NCBI RefSeq assembly: GCF_018919175.1
Contig: NZ_JAHLQL010000003.1
Span: forward strand, 62,001 to 126,000
DNA from: Clostridium simiarum
GTDB taxonomy: Bacteria > Bacillota > Clostridia > Clostridiales > Clostridiaceae
Direction of reading: 5' to 3'
Length of the DNA: 64,000 bases
Shown: piece after piece, positions 1 through 9,621 of the stretch
Layout of the letters: the number at the start of each line of letters is the position of its first letter
How positions within the stretch are numbered: the stretch's first letter is position 1
The notes under the pieces: model-generated
Databases searched by the model: none
What the model saw: only the letters and a program-made list of their open reading frames with translations
What the model was told of the DNA's origin: nothing
Position numbers and translations under genes: made by a program

Positions 1-333
1 AGCAGCTCCCCCTATTTTATCTCCAGCAATACCTGTTTCTCCTATACTATCTACATTAAATTCATAAGATACATCTGCTCTTCCATTATCATCTATGTTC
101 AAAACACCTATATTTATAAGCTTATTAACTCCTTTTTTATTGCATATTAACCCCATATAATAAGGATTATCCTGTCTTTTTAGATTTTGAACATAGTAAG
201 ATATCTTTAATTTTTCATTTTTAACTTCTATTTTTGCATACCCTGAAGGCTGTTTATCACTTGCTAGGGCACAACCCTTTTCGTCTTCTTGTAATATAAC
301 GAAATATCTACTATAAGACTTCTTATGAGCCAA
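1..333 (-). CDS. Conserved hypothetical protein (3' end outside window)
   Basis: The reading frame stays open for 111 codons from a TTG start at 331-333 to the window edge. A GGAGGG ribosome site lies 7 nt before the TTG. The N-terminus begins MAHKKSYSRYFVILQEDEKG and is followed by a soluble, beta-rich looking stretch with no signal peptide or membrane segment. I do not recognise the family. It lies immediately downstream of ksgA on the same strand but behind a strong terminator, so it is probably a separate transcription unit. The C-terminus cannot be seen. Confidence 0.75.
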   Translation of the reverse strand, partial: MAHKKSYSRYFVILQEDEKGCALASDKQPSGYAKIEVKNEKLKISYYVQNLKRQDNPYYMGLICNKKGVNKLINIGVLNIDDNGRADVSYEFNVDSIGETGIAGDKIGGAA

Positions 334-411
334 TTATTTTCCCTCCACACTATATTTATTCAATATAGTATATGAGTGGTTTTTTTAAAAGTGAACAAAA
401 AAATGAATTTT

Positions 412-446
412 AAAAAAAGAGTAGGATAAATGTTCCTACTCTTTTT
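412..446 (-). terminator. Rho-independent terminator after ksgA
   Basis: A 13-bp perfect stem (AAAAAGAGTAGGA with its complement at 434-446) encloses a 7-nt loop and runs into a T-tract on the minus strand. It lies 27 nt after the ksgA stop codon. Confidence 0.85.
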
Positions 447-472
447 AAAAAATTATGGTTTTTTAAATTTAT

Positions 473-1318
473 TTATAATGACTTAGTAAGTTGGTGTAAT
501 TTGTTAGTTAACTCTGCAAATTCTTCTATGGATAAAGTTTCTCCCCTTCTTATGGGGTTTATATTACTTTCTTCAAAGGCTTTTTCTATAATTTCCTTCG
601 GAATTTGTAGTGCTTTAAGAGCATTAGATAAAGTCTTTCTTCTCATATTAAATGAACTTCTTATAATTTTAAAGAATAAATCCTCATTATAAACCTTAAC
701 TCGTGGTTCATCTAGTTTATCTAACCTTATAATTATAGAATCCACCTTAGGTCTAGGTAAAAATGCAGCTGGAGACACTTTTCTTATTATATTAGTATTA
801 CAGTAGTACTGAACCAATAAAGAAAGAGATCCATATTCTTTGCAGTTTGGCTCTGCATTTATCCTATCCGCTACTTCACTTTGAATCATAACAGTTAAAC
901 TTTTAAAATTATACTTTTCACTTAATAATCTTGCCATTATAGGTGTAGTAAGGTAATAAGGTAAATTAGCCACTAACTTTACACTTGTTTCTTCACCTAT
1001 AATTTCATTAAAATCAGCCTTTAAAGCATCCTTATGTATTAATTGAAAATTATCGAAGTCTTTTAGTTCCTCCACAAGTATAGGTATAAGATTTTTATCT
1101 ATTTCAATAGAAGCTACTCTTTTTGCCTTATTTAAAATCTCTCTAGTTAGCGAGCCTACTCCCGGTCCTATTTCTATTACAAAGTCCTCTGAAGTAACTT
1201 CTGCTCCATTTACTATATCTTTAATAACATTATCATCAACTAAAAAGTTTTGACCTAAGGTTTTGGTAAATTTAAATTTGTATTTTTCAACTATTTCTTT
1301 TGTTTTGTAATCACCCAT
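473..1318 (-). CDS. ksgA: 16S rRNA dimethyladenosine transferase KsgA/RsmA
   Basis: KsgA methylates two adjacent adenines in the 3'-terminal helix of 16S rRNA with S-adenosylmethionine, late in 30S subunit assembly. The 281-residue protein has the usual length. It shows the N-terminal LGQNFLVD signature (21-28), the SAM-binding motif [10 protein letters not shown] (49-58), and the catalytic NLPYY motif (118-122) followed by TTPI. The ATG is preceded by GAAGAGG at a slightly long distance. It follows rnmV on the same strand by about 40 nt, the standard Firmicute pairing of an rRNA maturase with an rRNA methylase, so the two are probably co-transcribed. Confidence 0.97.
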   Translation of the reverse strand: MGDYKTKEIVEKYKFKFTKTLGQNFLVDDNVIKDIVNGAEVTSEDFVIEIGPGVGSLTREILNKAKRVASIEIDKNLIPILVEELKDFDNFQLIHKDALKADFNEIIGEETSVKLVANLPYYLTTPIMARLLSEKYNFKSLTVMIQSEVADRINAEPNCKEYGSLSLLVQYYCNTNIIRKVSPAAFLPRPKVDSIIIRLDKLDEPRVKVYNEDLFFKIIRSSFNMRRKTLSNALKALQIPKEIIEKAFEESNINPIRRGETLSIEEFAELTNKLHQLTKSL

Positions 1319-1360
1319 ATCTCATTAACCTCTTCTTTTATTTTCTATTAATATTTTAAG

Positions 1361-1897
1361 CTAATTACCTATTTTTATTAGTGCATCTAAAAACTCATCT
1401 CTTGTTATTCCAAAGTTATTTAATCTAGACAAAAATGTGGATGAGTTAGCATATCCTATTCCTAATTCTTTCCCTAATTTATCTCTTTTTATACTTGATT
1501 TAGTATCTCCTACAAGTCCGTAATTCATCATATCCGCCATGGTAAAAGTATTTACCTTTTCTTTAATCTCACATTTTGCTTTTTTAATAGCCCTTCTTAT
1601 GGTTTCTGGGGAGGCATTTTCTACTCCTATATCCCCATCCTTTAATCCTTCAGCTTGGGATATATATGCATGCTTTACTCCTGATACCCTCTTAGTTATT
1701 ATACTTCTTATCTTATCTCCTGCAAAGTCAGGATCTGTTAGTATTATTACGCCTTGCCTTTTTTGAGCCTCTTTTATCTTATCTATAACAGATTTATTAA
1801 TTCCAAAACCACCTACTGCAAGCACCTCTGCATCTACAGCTCTTTTCACTGCAGTTATATCATCTCTTCCTTCTACAACTATAACTTCCTTTATCAA
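1361..1897 (-). CDS. rnmV: Ribonuclease M5 (5S rRNA maturase)
   Basis: RNase M5 is a Toprim-domain nuclease that trims 5S rRNA precursor. The Toprim glutamate motif EGRDD lies near the N-terminus and the metal-binding TDPDFAG motif lies about 50 residues later, as in the family. I place the start at TTG (1895-1897): GGAAG sits 7 nt upstream, and the protein then begins MIKEVIVVEGRDD as RNase M5 usually does. An upstream ATG in frame at 1918 would bury the ribosome site inside the gene. This gives 178 residues. It sits between yabE and ksgA, the conserved order. Confidence 0.94.
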   Translation of the reverse strand: MIKEVIVVEGRDDITAVKRAVDAEVLAVGGFGINKSVIDKIKEAQKRQGVIILTDPDFAGDKIRSIITKRVSGVKHAYISQAEGLKDGDIGVENASPETIRRAIKKAKCEIKEKVNTFTMADMMNYGLVGDTKSSIKRDKLGKELGIGYANSSTFLSRLNNFGITRDEFLDALIKIGN

Positions 1898-1916
1898 TAT
1901 TATTCTTCCTTTCATC

Positions 1917-1942
1917 AAAAATAGGGGCTTATATAAGCCCCT
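1917..1942 (-). terminator. Terminator after yabE-like gene
   Basis: The perfect palindrome AGGGGCTTATATAAGCCCCT (1923-1942) starts 2 nt after the upstream stop codon and is followed by TATTTTT on the minus strand. It also lies just ahead of rnmV, so read-through would supply the rnmV-ksgA message. Confidence 0.7.
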
Positions 1943-1944
1943 TA

Positions 1945-2967
1945 CTAATTAAGAATATATACATTTACGTATTTTACTCCCCAGTTATAAGTTTCACTAG
2001 CAGAAGGAAAAAACACATCTATTGTGTTACCTTTTATCGCTCCACCTGTATCTTCTGCAATAGCATAACCATAACCTTCTACATATACTCTAGTACCTAG
2101 CGGAATTACTCTAGGATCTACAGCTATACTACTGTATCCCCCTGGATTTCTTCTAGTACTAGTTCCAGTAGCGGTAATGTGATTTCCATTACTTCCACTA
2201 TTATAGTAAGCCGTAGCCTTAACCTTCATGGACTTCTTGTACAATATATCCTCTCCACTACCTCTGGAGACATTCAAAACTCCTAATGTTCCTTGGAGTA
2301 CTACTTTGTCCATAGGCTCCTTTACTACAGTTTCACTTACTACCTTTTTATCTACTTCCTTGCCATTTTCATAAATTATTTTGGTTGAGACTAGCTTCTC
2401 TCCCTGTGCTCCCTCTTGAACTACTTTGTTCACTGTTTTAGCTAAACTGTCATCTTTTTTTACTACAGTTGAAAAATCAATAGGTATACTTTCTGCTAAA
2501 ATCTTTGTTTCTACTCTAGTAATATCCACTTTCAACCCCTTAGATATAGGGGAATCTATAGAAGGTGTTACTTTATCTTCTTCCTCTATTGTAATTCCTT
2601 CAGCACTTAGCATGGATTCAATGTTCTCTTCTGCAGTCTGTATACTTAATTCTTTTCCATCCAAAGCTATCTCCACATCCACAGCTCTTTTTATATGGAT
2701 CTGGTCTCCTTTTTTAACTTTCGTTTCAATACCGGGCTCTATTTTGTCTTTTGGACCCAAGGTGATTTTATTATCGTGTAAAGCCCCTTCAACGGTCCCC
2801 TTATATGTTATTAAATTAGATTCCTGTCCGTCTATAACAACCGTAATTGTTTTTCTCATACTAAAAATTGTAAATAATAATCCCATCAAAATAAGGGACA
2901 TAACAAATGCTGCCTTTGGACCGTTTGAAAAATAATGTCTTAGATTACCTTTCAAATTTTCAAACAT
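1945..2967 (-). CDS. YabE-like cell-wall protein with DUF348, G5 and 3D domains
   Basis: This is a 340-residue secreted or membrane-anchored protein. A short cytoplasmic N-terminus is followed by one hydrophobic segment (about residues 19-37). DUF348-type beta repeats span about 40-145, a G5 domain about 150-235, and a C-terminal 3D domain about 250-340. The 3D domain shows its three acidic positions in AVDPRVIPLGTRVYV, AEDTGGAIKG and TIDVFF. Such domains belong to lytic transglycosylase-like or resuscitation-promoting cell-wall enzymes, so a role in peptidoglycan remodelling is inferred. B. subtilis YabE sits at the same place in the tatD-rnmV-ksgA cluster. It has its own strong promoter. 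Confidence 0.88.
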   Translation of the reverse strand: MFENLKGNLRHYFSNGPKAAFVMSLILMGLLFTIFSMRKTITVVIDGQESNLITYKGTVEGALHDNKITLGPKDKIEPGIETKVKKGDQIHIKRAVDVEIALDGKELSIQTAEENIESMLSAEGITIEEEDKVTPSIDSPISKGLKVDITRVETKILAESIPIDFSTVVKKDDSLAKTVNKVVQEGAQGEKLVSTKIIYENGKEVDKKVVSETVVKEPMDKVVLQGTLGVLNVSRGSGEDILYKKSMKVKATAYYNSGSNGNHITATGTSTRRNPGGYSSIAVDPRVIPLGTRVYVEGYGYAIAEDTGGAIKGNTIDVFFPSASETYNWGVKYVNVYILN

Positions 2968-3002
2968 AATGAACTACCTCCCTCTGGCAAGAGCACTTTT
3001 AC

Positions 3003-3031
3003 ATTATAACTATAATGAATATTCTTGTCAA
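3003..3031 (-). promoter_or_regulatory. Consensus sigma-A promoter for the yabE-like gene
   Basis: On the minus strand a perfect TTGACA (3026-3031) is separated by 17 nt from a perfect TATAAT (3003-3008). The predicted start lies about 30 nt before the ATG. In the remaining 230 bases up to 3269 I see only AT-rich spacer and no further gene. Confidence 0.85.
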
Positions 3032-3269
3032 ATTTCATGCTCTAAGCCGCATATAGACTGGTTTTAAAACAATTTAAAAATATATATAATAGCGTTTTTT
3101 GTCTATTCAGTCTTTTTTTTGAGGGTCTTTTTTACCTTTGTTTTACCAAAATTTTTATAGGATAAACTCCTTTAAAGAATATTTACTTTATATAATTATA
3201 TGCCTATTTAAAAATTTTTAAACCATAATAAGTAAAATTGCAATTCATACATATAAAAATTTTATAACA

Positions 3270-4055
3270 TTATTTAACATTAAACAAGCTTTTTGTGTTT
3301 TCTATAGTTATATTACTAATTTCTTCTGCTGTAGAACCTTTTATCTCAGCTATTTTATCTATTATATGCTCAATATAGTCAGATTGGTTCCTCTTCCCCC
3401 TATAAGGTACAGGTGCCATGTAAGGACAATCTGTTTCAACTAAAATTCTATTCAAAGGTACCTCTTTTGCTACTTCTAATATTTTTTTTGCATTTTTAAA
3501 GGTCACTACTCCTGTAAAACCTATATAATATCCCTCTCTTAGGCACTCTTTAGCAAACTCCACACTTCCAGAAAAACAGTGTAGTACCCCTTTTACCTCT
3601 GGAAATTCTTTAATAATATCTAAAGTATCCTTATGAGCATCTCTATCATGTATAACCACAGGTAAGTTAAGTTCTTTGGCTAATTTCATCTGAGCTCTAA
3701 ATACCTGTTTTTGCACTTCTTTAGGTGGATTTTGCTCCCAGTAATAATCTAGTCCAATCTCCCCTATAGCCTTAACTTTAGAATTGTCCTTATTAGCCCT
3801 TATCCAATCTGCCACTTCTTCATTCCATTCATTTGCATTTTCCGGATGTATACCTAAAGCAGTATAAAAAATTTCATATGTTTGAGATAATTCTAAGGAT
3901 TTTTTTGCACCTTCTAAGGATGATCCACAGTTTAAAACTCTTATTACTCCATTATCCATAATAGTTTTTATAACATCATCTAAGTCCTCATTAAAAGACT
4001 CATCATCATAATGAGCATGAGAGTCAAATATATTAAATCTTACATCTTTATTCAA
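3270..4055 (-). CDS. TatD-family metal-dependent DNase
   Basis: This belongs to the TatD hydrolase family, amidohydrolase-fold metalloenzymes with 3'-5' exonuclease activity on DNA. The metal-binding FDSHAHYDD motif is at the N-terminus, with GEIGLDYYW, the conserved VIHDRDA and HCFSGS histidines, and ETDCPYMAPVPYRGKRN near the C-terminus. I choose the TTG at 4053-4055: AAGGAGAGG lies 6 nt upstream and the protein then starts close to the first metal motif, giving 261 residues, typical for TatD. A longer in-frame start would run back into the preceding gene. The gap to the DUF445 gene is 17 nt, so they are probably one operon. Confidence 0.94.
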   Translation of the reverse strand: MNKDVRFNIFDSHAHYDDESFNEDLDDVIKTIMDNGVIRVLNCGSSLEGAKKSLELSQTYEIFYTALGIHPENANEWNEEVADWIRANKDNSKVKAIGEIGLDYYWEQNPPKEVQKQVFRAQMKLAKELNLPVVIHDRDAHKDTLDIIKEFPEVKGVLHCFSGSVEFAKECLREGYYIGFTGVVTFKNAKKILEVAKEVPLNRILVETDCPYMAPVPYRGKRNQSDYIEHIIDKIAEIKGSTAEEISNITIENTKSLFNVK

Positions 4056-4072
4056 ATATAACCTCTCCTTTT

Positions 4073-5572
4073 TTATAATAGTGGGGTAAAGATACCTATA
4101 AGTCCACCAAGCAAAGCTCCTAACCAAGTTATAGCCTTAAGCTCTTTGTTAGCAATATCTAGTATTATTTCTTCGGCAAAATCTACCTCAAAAGCATTTA
4201 TATTATCCTCTACAATCTTTTGAATGTTTAATACCTCAATTACTTCATAAGCTTCTTTCTGTATAAAGTTGTCATAAAGACTTTTCACAAAGGTACTAGT
4301 AGATTTTACTATAACATCCTCTTTACCTTGAAGCAGAATATTCAATGGTTTCTTTAGTATAGAATCAATAAAGTAACTTACTGTATCTTTTATAAATATC
4401 TTAGTTTCATCTTCCGAAATTTTCTTATAAATGAAATCCCTTATAAGATTATGTAGCTTTTCTTTATACCCTGGCTCTATTTTGATTAATATATCATTTA
4501 TTGAGCTATGTGATAATAATTTATCTTTAATTGAATACATGCCATCTCTTACAAGTTTTTTGGAGTATATATTCGTTTCTACTATTTCTATTATACTATC
4601 TATAATAACTTCCCTTTCAGAAAGAGATAAGGAGTCTAAAATCTTGCTTACCTTAATATCCATCAATTTATCCATATAGGTATTTATAAATAAGCAAATC
4701 TCTTTCTTATTTTCATCCTCCTCTAAATACTCCTTAGCAAAACTTAAAAATTTGTTATACAAAGTATCTGGATTTAGGAACATAGCCACTAATGGATTTA
4801 CATTAGAGCTTACCCCTTTGGATATTGCAAGTTTAATCTTTATCTTAATCTCTGGATTTTCTAAAAGCTCTAATATATCTTCTGTTATTCTCTCTCTATT
4901 ATTAATTATAATATTCTTTGCAGCATCTACTATATTATCTGGTATAATCTCATTAATAGCTTTTTCATTATAGGACATTTCTTTTATTCCGCTACTTATC
5001 TTATCCTTTATAATATTATGAAAATCCTCAGATTCCATATAAGTATCTAAAGTATCACATATTCTTTCTACATTTTCTTCTTTTAAAAACCCTTCTATTG
5101 TTTCTGGATTTTTATATAATTGCTTCTCTAATGAATTGTATATCTCTAAAACTAATTTGTCCTTAAAGTCATTATTTAGACTATTTAAAATCCCTTCATA
5201 TATATATCCTTTTACTTCCTCCATACTATCTATATTAATAGATAGCTCTTCATGTAGTATTTCAATTAAGTTACCTTCTGCTGAAGAAAGCTTACCTATT
5301 TTATTTTTTATGGTAAGTTCTATATGCTCGTATATCTTAGGGCTACATAGAGCATTAACTAATGTGTCTTTAGATAGTAAATGATTTCCTATAGCTTCAC
5401 TAACACTCCTTGCAATTCTTTCCTTTTCCTTTGGTATAAGCCCTGGTGTAAAAGGCACTTTAAAGCCCAAAATTCTTTTTTCTTCATAAGGTCTAAATAA
5501 CATTTTTATTGCAAGCCAATTTGTTATATATCCTATTACAGCTCCCACTAAAGATGGTATAAAAAATTTCAT
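4073..5572 (-). CDS. DUF445 (YheB-like) membrane-associated protein
   Basis: This 499-residue protein has the DUF445 arrangement. An N-terminal membrane segment (MKFFIPSLVGAVIGYITNWLA) is followed by the conserved FRPYEEKRILGFKVPFTPGLIPKEK stretch, a long helical middle region (about 80-460), and a C-terminal hydrophobic hairpin (TWLGALLGGLIGIFTPLL). The function of the family is unknown; B. subtilis YheB is a homologue. The start is the ATG at 5570-5572, with AAAGGAAG 6 nt upstream. It precedes tatD with a 17-nt gap. Confidence 0.85.
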   Translation of the reverse strand: MKFFIPSLVGAVIGYITNWLAIKMLFRPYEEKRILGFKVPFTPGLIPKEKERIARSVSEAIGNHLLSKDTLVNALCSPKIYEHIELTIKNKIGKLSSAEGNLIEILHEELSINIDSMEEVKGYIYEGILNSLNNDFKDKLVLEIYNSLEKQLYKNPETIEGFLKEENVERICDTLDTYMESEDFHNIIKDKISSGIKEMSYNEKAINEIIPDNIVDAAKNIIINNRERITEDILELLENPEIKIKIKLAISKGVSSNVNPLVAMFLNPDTLYNKFLSFAKEYLEEDENKKEICLFINTYMDKLMDIKVSKILDSLSLSEREVIIDSIIEIVETNIYSKKLVRDGMYSIKDKLLSHSSINDILIKIEPGYKEKLHNLIRDFIYKKISEDETKIFIKDTVSYFIDSILKKPLNILLQGKEDVIVKSTSTFVKSLYDNFIQKEAYEVIEVLNIQKIVEDNINAFEVDFAEEIILDIANKELKAITWLGALLGGLIGIFTPLL

Positions 5573-5679
5573 ATTATACTTCCTTTCCAACTGATGTTTT
5601 CATATTATAGTGATATCATAAATTTTCTACATTTACAACTGATATAATCTATAACTGATTAAATAAAAAGAAAAATAGG

Positions 5680-5695
5680 TGTGATCCAAATTACA
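5680..5695. promoter_or_regulatory. Possible Crp/Fnr-type operator
   Basis: TGTGA-N6-TTACA, one mismatch from the symmetric TGTGA-N6-TCACA pattern, lies 107 nt before the Crp/Fnr-like gene. It overlaps the region just upstream of TATAAT-like boxes at about 5698-5720. It may be an autoregulatory site. This rests on pattern similarity only. Confidence 0.35.
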
Positions 5696-5802
5696 TCTAT
5701 AATACCCTTTTTTATGTATAATCATAGTATACCGTATCTATTTAATAGTATAATTATTATTAAATAAATTTTATTTTAAATTAAGGAGAGTTCAAAATAA
5801 TT

Positions 5803-6486
5803 ATGATTAAATCGGATTATAGCTGCCTATTGATGGAATTATCACTTTTTAAAAAGTTTACTGAAGAAGACTTGCAAATACTTTTACATGATCCCAATGT
5901 AAAAATATCCTCCTATGATAAAGATAACGTAATTTTTATGGAAGAGGATACTTGCGAAAATTTAAGCATTATATTGGAAGGAAATATAGAAATACAAAAA
6001 ATAGACCAAAGTGGTAAGCTTTTAACAGTGGCAAGCTTAAAAAAAGGAGATGCCTTTGGAGAAAATTTACTTTTTGGTGATAAAAATCTATATCCTATGA
6101 CCGTGATGTCTAAAACCAAAAGCATAATTCTTCATATCCCTAAAAATATAGTTGCCCTTCTTTGCCAAAAAAACTTAGATTTTTTATATGAATTTTTAAA
6201 AACTCTCTCTAATAAAGCTGTAGCTTTAAGTTCAAAGATTAAACAAGTAACCTTAAAAACCATAAGAGAAAAGATATGTGAATTTCTGTATAAAAAATAT
6301 TGTTACTCTAATAATAAAAAAATCATGCTTAATATGTCTAAAAAAGAATGGGCTGACAAACTAGGAGTTCAGAGACCTTCCTTATCTAGAGAACTTATGA
6401 AGCTAAAAGAGGAGGGCATAATAGACTATGAAAAGGATTATATATTAATTCTTGACGTAGAGTTATTAGAAAATGATGTTCAATAA
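5803..6486 (+). CDS. Crp/Fnr-family transcriptional regulator
   Basis: This 227-residue regulator has an N-terminal cyclic-nucleotide-binding-type beta barrel (about 10-125) and a C-terminal winged helix (about 150-220). The recognition region reads KKEWADKLGVQRPSLSRELMKLKEEGII. There is no FNR-type Cys cluster for an iron-sulphur centre, so the ligand is not evident. Clostridial relatives include nitrosative-stress regulators of the HcpR type, but I cannot assign it there. A GGAGAG sequence lies 12 nt before the ATG, a longer spacing than usual. A possible Crp-like operator lies in its upstream region. The next gene is a soluble chemoreceptor, 99 nt away. Confidence 0.9.
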   Translation: MIKSDYSCLLMELSLFKKFTEEDLQILLHDPNVKISSYDKDNVIFMEEDTCENLSIILEGNIEIQKIDQSGKLLTVASLKKGDAFGENLLFGDKNLYPMTVMSKTKSIILHIPKNIVALLCQKNLDFLYEFLKTLSNKAVALSSKIKQVTLKTIREKICEFLYKKYCYSNNKKIMLNMSKKEWADKLGVQRPSLSRELMKLKEEGIIDYEKDYILILDVELLENDVQ

Positions 6487-6585
6487 CAATAAATGTCTGC
6501 AACAAAACATTTGATTACATTCCATTTAAATTATGGTAATATTAATATAGATATACTCGATAAAATTACTTAAGGGGGGAATTAT

Positions 6586-7428
6586 ATGTTTTCTAAAAAA
6601 TATAAGGAAGAAATCGGAAATTTAAAAAAAGAAATTCAAGCTTTAAATTTAGAAAAAGAAAAAAATCTAAATGAGTTAAAATCTTTGAAAGAAAAGTGCG
6701 AGTTTTTAGAAAGTGAAAATAATGACCTAAAATATTCTCTAGACTCTATTGATCAAGCTTCTGCTACAAATGACTATTCGGACTATAACAACATAAATAC
6801 CTCTGAAAACTTGAAACTTCTTATGGAGGATTTAACCTCTCAAGATAGATGGTTTATAGAGAACATAGATAAAATAAATAATATTAGTCAGAACATAGCA
6901 AATACTGCAAAAAATGCTGGAAGTTCATTGAACAATATGATGAATAATGCTTCAAGCACAGAAACTACAGTGAATAACTTTACAAATACCTTTGAAGGAC
7001 TTTTATCTCATGTAAAATCCATAGAAACTATATCTACAGAAATAAACACCATAGCATCTCAAACAGAGTTATTATCCCTTAACGCTTCCATAGAAGCTGC
7101 TAGGGCTGGAGAGTCTGGTAGAGGTTTTTCTGTAGTTGCAGAAGAAATTAAAAAGCTTGCTGCTAATACCACTGGGCTTTTAAGTAGTATACAAAAAACT
7201 GTTAAAGAAATTTATAGCATTACAGATAAAGCTAATAACCAAATAAAGGATCTAAATAAAGGTAAAAATGAAAGTGTGGATATTGCTACTGAAGCTAATT
7301 CAGGCTTTGAAAGCGTAATAACCCAAATTAATGAAATCTTTACAAGAGTAGATGAAATGAAACAATCAGGTAATTCTCATTTAACTCTTTCTGATGATAT
7401 AATGGATAAAATTTCTGAAATAAAGTAA
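6586..7428 (+). CDS. Soluble methyl-accepting chemotaxis-type protein
   Basis: This is a 280-residue cytoplasmic receptor without membrane segments. An N-terminal coiled coil (about 1-55, rich in Lys/Glu/Leu heptads) leads to a short Asn/Asp/Ser-rich linker. The signalling domain follows, with the conserved hairpin tip [40 protein letters not shown] at about 150-190 (key residues: E for CheW/CheA contact and the paired Gly/Arg). It is short for a full MCP, and no sensory domain is recognisable. The coiled coil may mediate interaction with another receptor. AAGGGGGG lies just before the ATG. Confidence 0.9.
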   Translation: MFSKKYKEEIGNLKKEIQALNLEKEKNLNELKSLKEKCEFLESENNDLKYSLDSIDQASATNDYSDYNNINTSENLKLLMEDLTSQDRWFIENIDKINNISQNIANTAKNAGSSLNNMMNNASSTETTVNNFTNTFEGLLSHVKSIETISTEINTIASQTELLSLNASIEAARAGESGRGFSVVAEEIKKLAANTTGLLSSIQKTVKEIYSITDKANNQIKDLNKGKNESVDIATEANSGFESVITQINEIFTRVDEMKQSGNSHLTLSDDIMDKISEIK

Positions 7429-7440
7429 AAAATGTTATAT

Positions 7441-7477
7441 AAAAATAAAGAGGGATTTAGAACCCCTCTTTATTTTT
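7441..7477. terminator. Rho-independent terminator after soluble chemoreceptor
   Basis: A 14-bp stem (AAAAATAAAGAGGG with its complement) encloses a 9-nt loop, 12 nt after the stop codon. It is nearly symmetric, so it may also stop metG transcripts from the other side. Bases 7478-7618 hold nothing else I can identify. Confidence 0.85.
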
Positions 7478-7618
7478 ATAAACTTTAAAATTATTAAGTT
7501 TAATTATGACTTACTAAAGTTTTTACTTATTTCATATTCATGTTTTTTATCTATGAATATAAAATAACAGCACTTAAACTATAACTATTTAAAAGCAAGT
7601 CAAAATCTTTGTATACAA

Positions 7619-9556
7619 CTACCTAACTTGGCTTCCTGTAGGTAATTCTCCTGGAATAGACACAGTAAACAAATTGCTATCATCATCTGTGGAAGCTGCA
7701 AGTATCATTCCTTGAGATAATTCTCCCCTAAGCTTTACCGGTTTTAAATTGGCTACAAGCACAACAGATTTTCCTACTAAGTCTTCTGGTTTATAATACT
7801 TAGCTATACCTGAAACTACCTGTCTCTCCTCTCCACCTAAGTCTACTTTAAGCTTTAATAACTTTTTAGCTCCTTTTATAGCCTCACACTCTAATACCTT
7901 AACTACCCTTAAATCTACCTTTTCAAAGTCTTCTATAGTTATCTCTGGTTTAATAGGCTCCATAGATTGTATTTCTTCCTGATCCTCTTTCTTTAAAGCC
8001 TCTAGTTCCAGAAGTTTTGCTTCTACATCTATTCTTGGAAATATTATTTGTCCTTTCTTAACCTTAGTACCTGCACTAATACCATCAAAAGAAGCTACAC
8101 TATCCCAAGTGCATATTTCAACTCCTAGTTGCTCCCTTATCTTATCTGATGTATCAGGCAAGAAAGGAGATATAAGAACTGAGGTTATTCTTAAAGCTTC
8201 AGCTAAATTATAAAGAACAGTTCCTAACCTTTCTTTCTTATCCTCTTCTTTAGCTAATATCCATGGTGTTGTTTCATCTATATACTTATTAGCTCTTCCA
8301 ATTAAAGTCCATATATGAGATAAAGCCTCTGGTAATTTAAAATCATCTACAGATTTTTCCACCAAATCCGGTGTCTCTAAAGCTAACTTTATAAGTTCAT
8401 TATCTATTGATTCTGTAGCTGTTGGAGCTGGAATTACTCCATCAAAATATTTTTCTATCATAGTTACTGTTCTAGATACTAGATTTCCCAAATCATTAGC
8501 TAGATCAGAATTTATTTTCTTTATAAAAGTCTCATTAGTAAATACTCCATCTGATCCAAAAGGTATTTCTCTTAAAAGATAATATCTTATAGCATCCACT
8601 CCAAAATGTTCTGAAAGTATCACAGGGTCTACTACATTTCCCTTAGACTTTGACATCTTTCCTCCATCAACTAATAACCATCCATGACCAAAAACTTGTT
8701 TTGGAAGTGGTAAGTCTAATGCCATAAGCATTATTGGCCAATAAATTGTATGGAATCTTAAAATATCTTTACCTATTAAATGTACATCTGCTGGCCAATA
8801 CTTTTCATAAAGATGTGTATTTTTATCGCCATAACCTAAGGCTGTTATGTAATTTGATAGCGCATCTATCCAAACATATACTACGTGTCCTTTATCAAAT
8901 TCTACAGGAATACCCCAATCAAATGATGTTCTAGAAACACATAAATCTTGTAATCCTGGCTTTAAAAAGTTATTCACCATTTCATTTTTTCTTGATTCTG
9001 GTTGAATAAACTCTGGATTAGCTTCTATATATTCTATAAGTCTTTCTGCATATTTGCTCATTTTAAAGAAATAAGCCTCTTCTTTAGCTTTTTCTACTGC
9101 TCTTCCGCAATCTGGGCACTTCTCCTCTACTAATTGAGTTTCTGTCCAGAAAGACTCACAAGGTGTACAGTACCATCCTTCATAAGAATCCTTGTATATG
9201 TCACCCTGCTCATAAAGTTTTGTAAATATATCTTGAACTGCTTTAACATGATAATCATCTGTAGTTCTTATAAATTTATCATAGCTTATATTCATTAATT
9301 CCCATAAATCTTTGATTCCTGCTACTATCTTATCTACATATTCCTTCGGTGTAACCCCATTTTCTGATGCAATCCTTTGAATTTTTTGACCATGTTCATC
9401 AGTTCCTGTCAAAAACATAACATCATATCCACTTAACCTTTTAAATCTTGCAATAGCATCTGCCGCTACTGTAGTATAAGTGTTACCTATATGTAAATTA
9501 GCTGAGGGATAATATATAGGTGTAGTAATATAAAAAGTCTTTTTTTCTTCGCACAT
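7619..9556 (-). CDS. metG: Methionyl-tRNA synthetase
   Basis: MetG charges tRNA-Met. The class I HIGH motif appears as ANLHIGN near the N-terminus and KMSKSKGN at about residue 300. Two Cys pairs (CTPC and CPDC) form the zinc knuckle region. The C-terminal 100 residues form the Trbp111/EMAP-II-like tRNA-binding domain (DLRVVKVLECE...). Of two candidate ATGs I choose the inner one (9554-9556), which is 8 nt from GGGAGG; the outer one is only 2 nt away. This gives 645 residues. Expression is controlled by the Met T-box leader upstream. Confidence 0.97.
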   Translation of the reverse strand: MCEEKKTFYITTPIYYPSANLHIGNTYTTVAADAIARFKRLSGYDVMFLTGTDEHGQKIQRIASENGVTPKEYVDKIVAGIKDLWELMNISYDKFIRTTDDYHVKAVQDIFTKLYEQGDIYKDSYEGWYCTPCESFWTETQLVEEKCPDCGRAVEKAKEEAYFFKMSKYAERLIEYIEANPEFIQPESRKNEMVNNFLKPGLQDLCVSRTSFDWGIPVEFDKGHVVYVWIDALSNYITALGYGDKNTHLYEKYWPADVHLIGKDILRFHTIYWPIMLMALDLPLPKQVFGHGWLLVDGGKMSKSKGNVVDPVILSEHFGVDAIRYYLLREIPFGSDGVFTNETFIKKINSDLANDLGNLVSRTVTMIEKYFDGVIPAPTATESIDNELIKLALETPDLVEKSVDDFKLPEALSHIWTLIGRANKYIDETTPWILAKEEDKKERLGTVLYNLAEALRITSVLISPFLPDTSDKIREQLGVEICTWDSVASFDGISAGTKVKKGQIIFPRIDVEAKLLELEALKKEDQEEIQSMEPIKPEITIEDFEKVDLRVVKVLECEAIKGAKKLLKLKVDLGGEERQVVSGIAKYYKPEDLVGKSVVLVANLKPVKLRGELSQGMILAASTDDDSNLFTVSIPGELPTGSQVR

Positions 9557-9621
9557 GTTCATTTCCTCCCTTTACTTTATAAAACTTTGTTCATCTTTAT
9601 TTACTATCAAGTTGTCTATAA

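Noticed and set aside
4056..4127. N-terminal extension of TatD
   Set aside because: It would overlap the preceding DUF445 gene and lacks a ribosome site; the TTG at 4053-4055 gives a normal TatD length.
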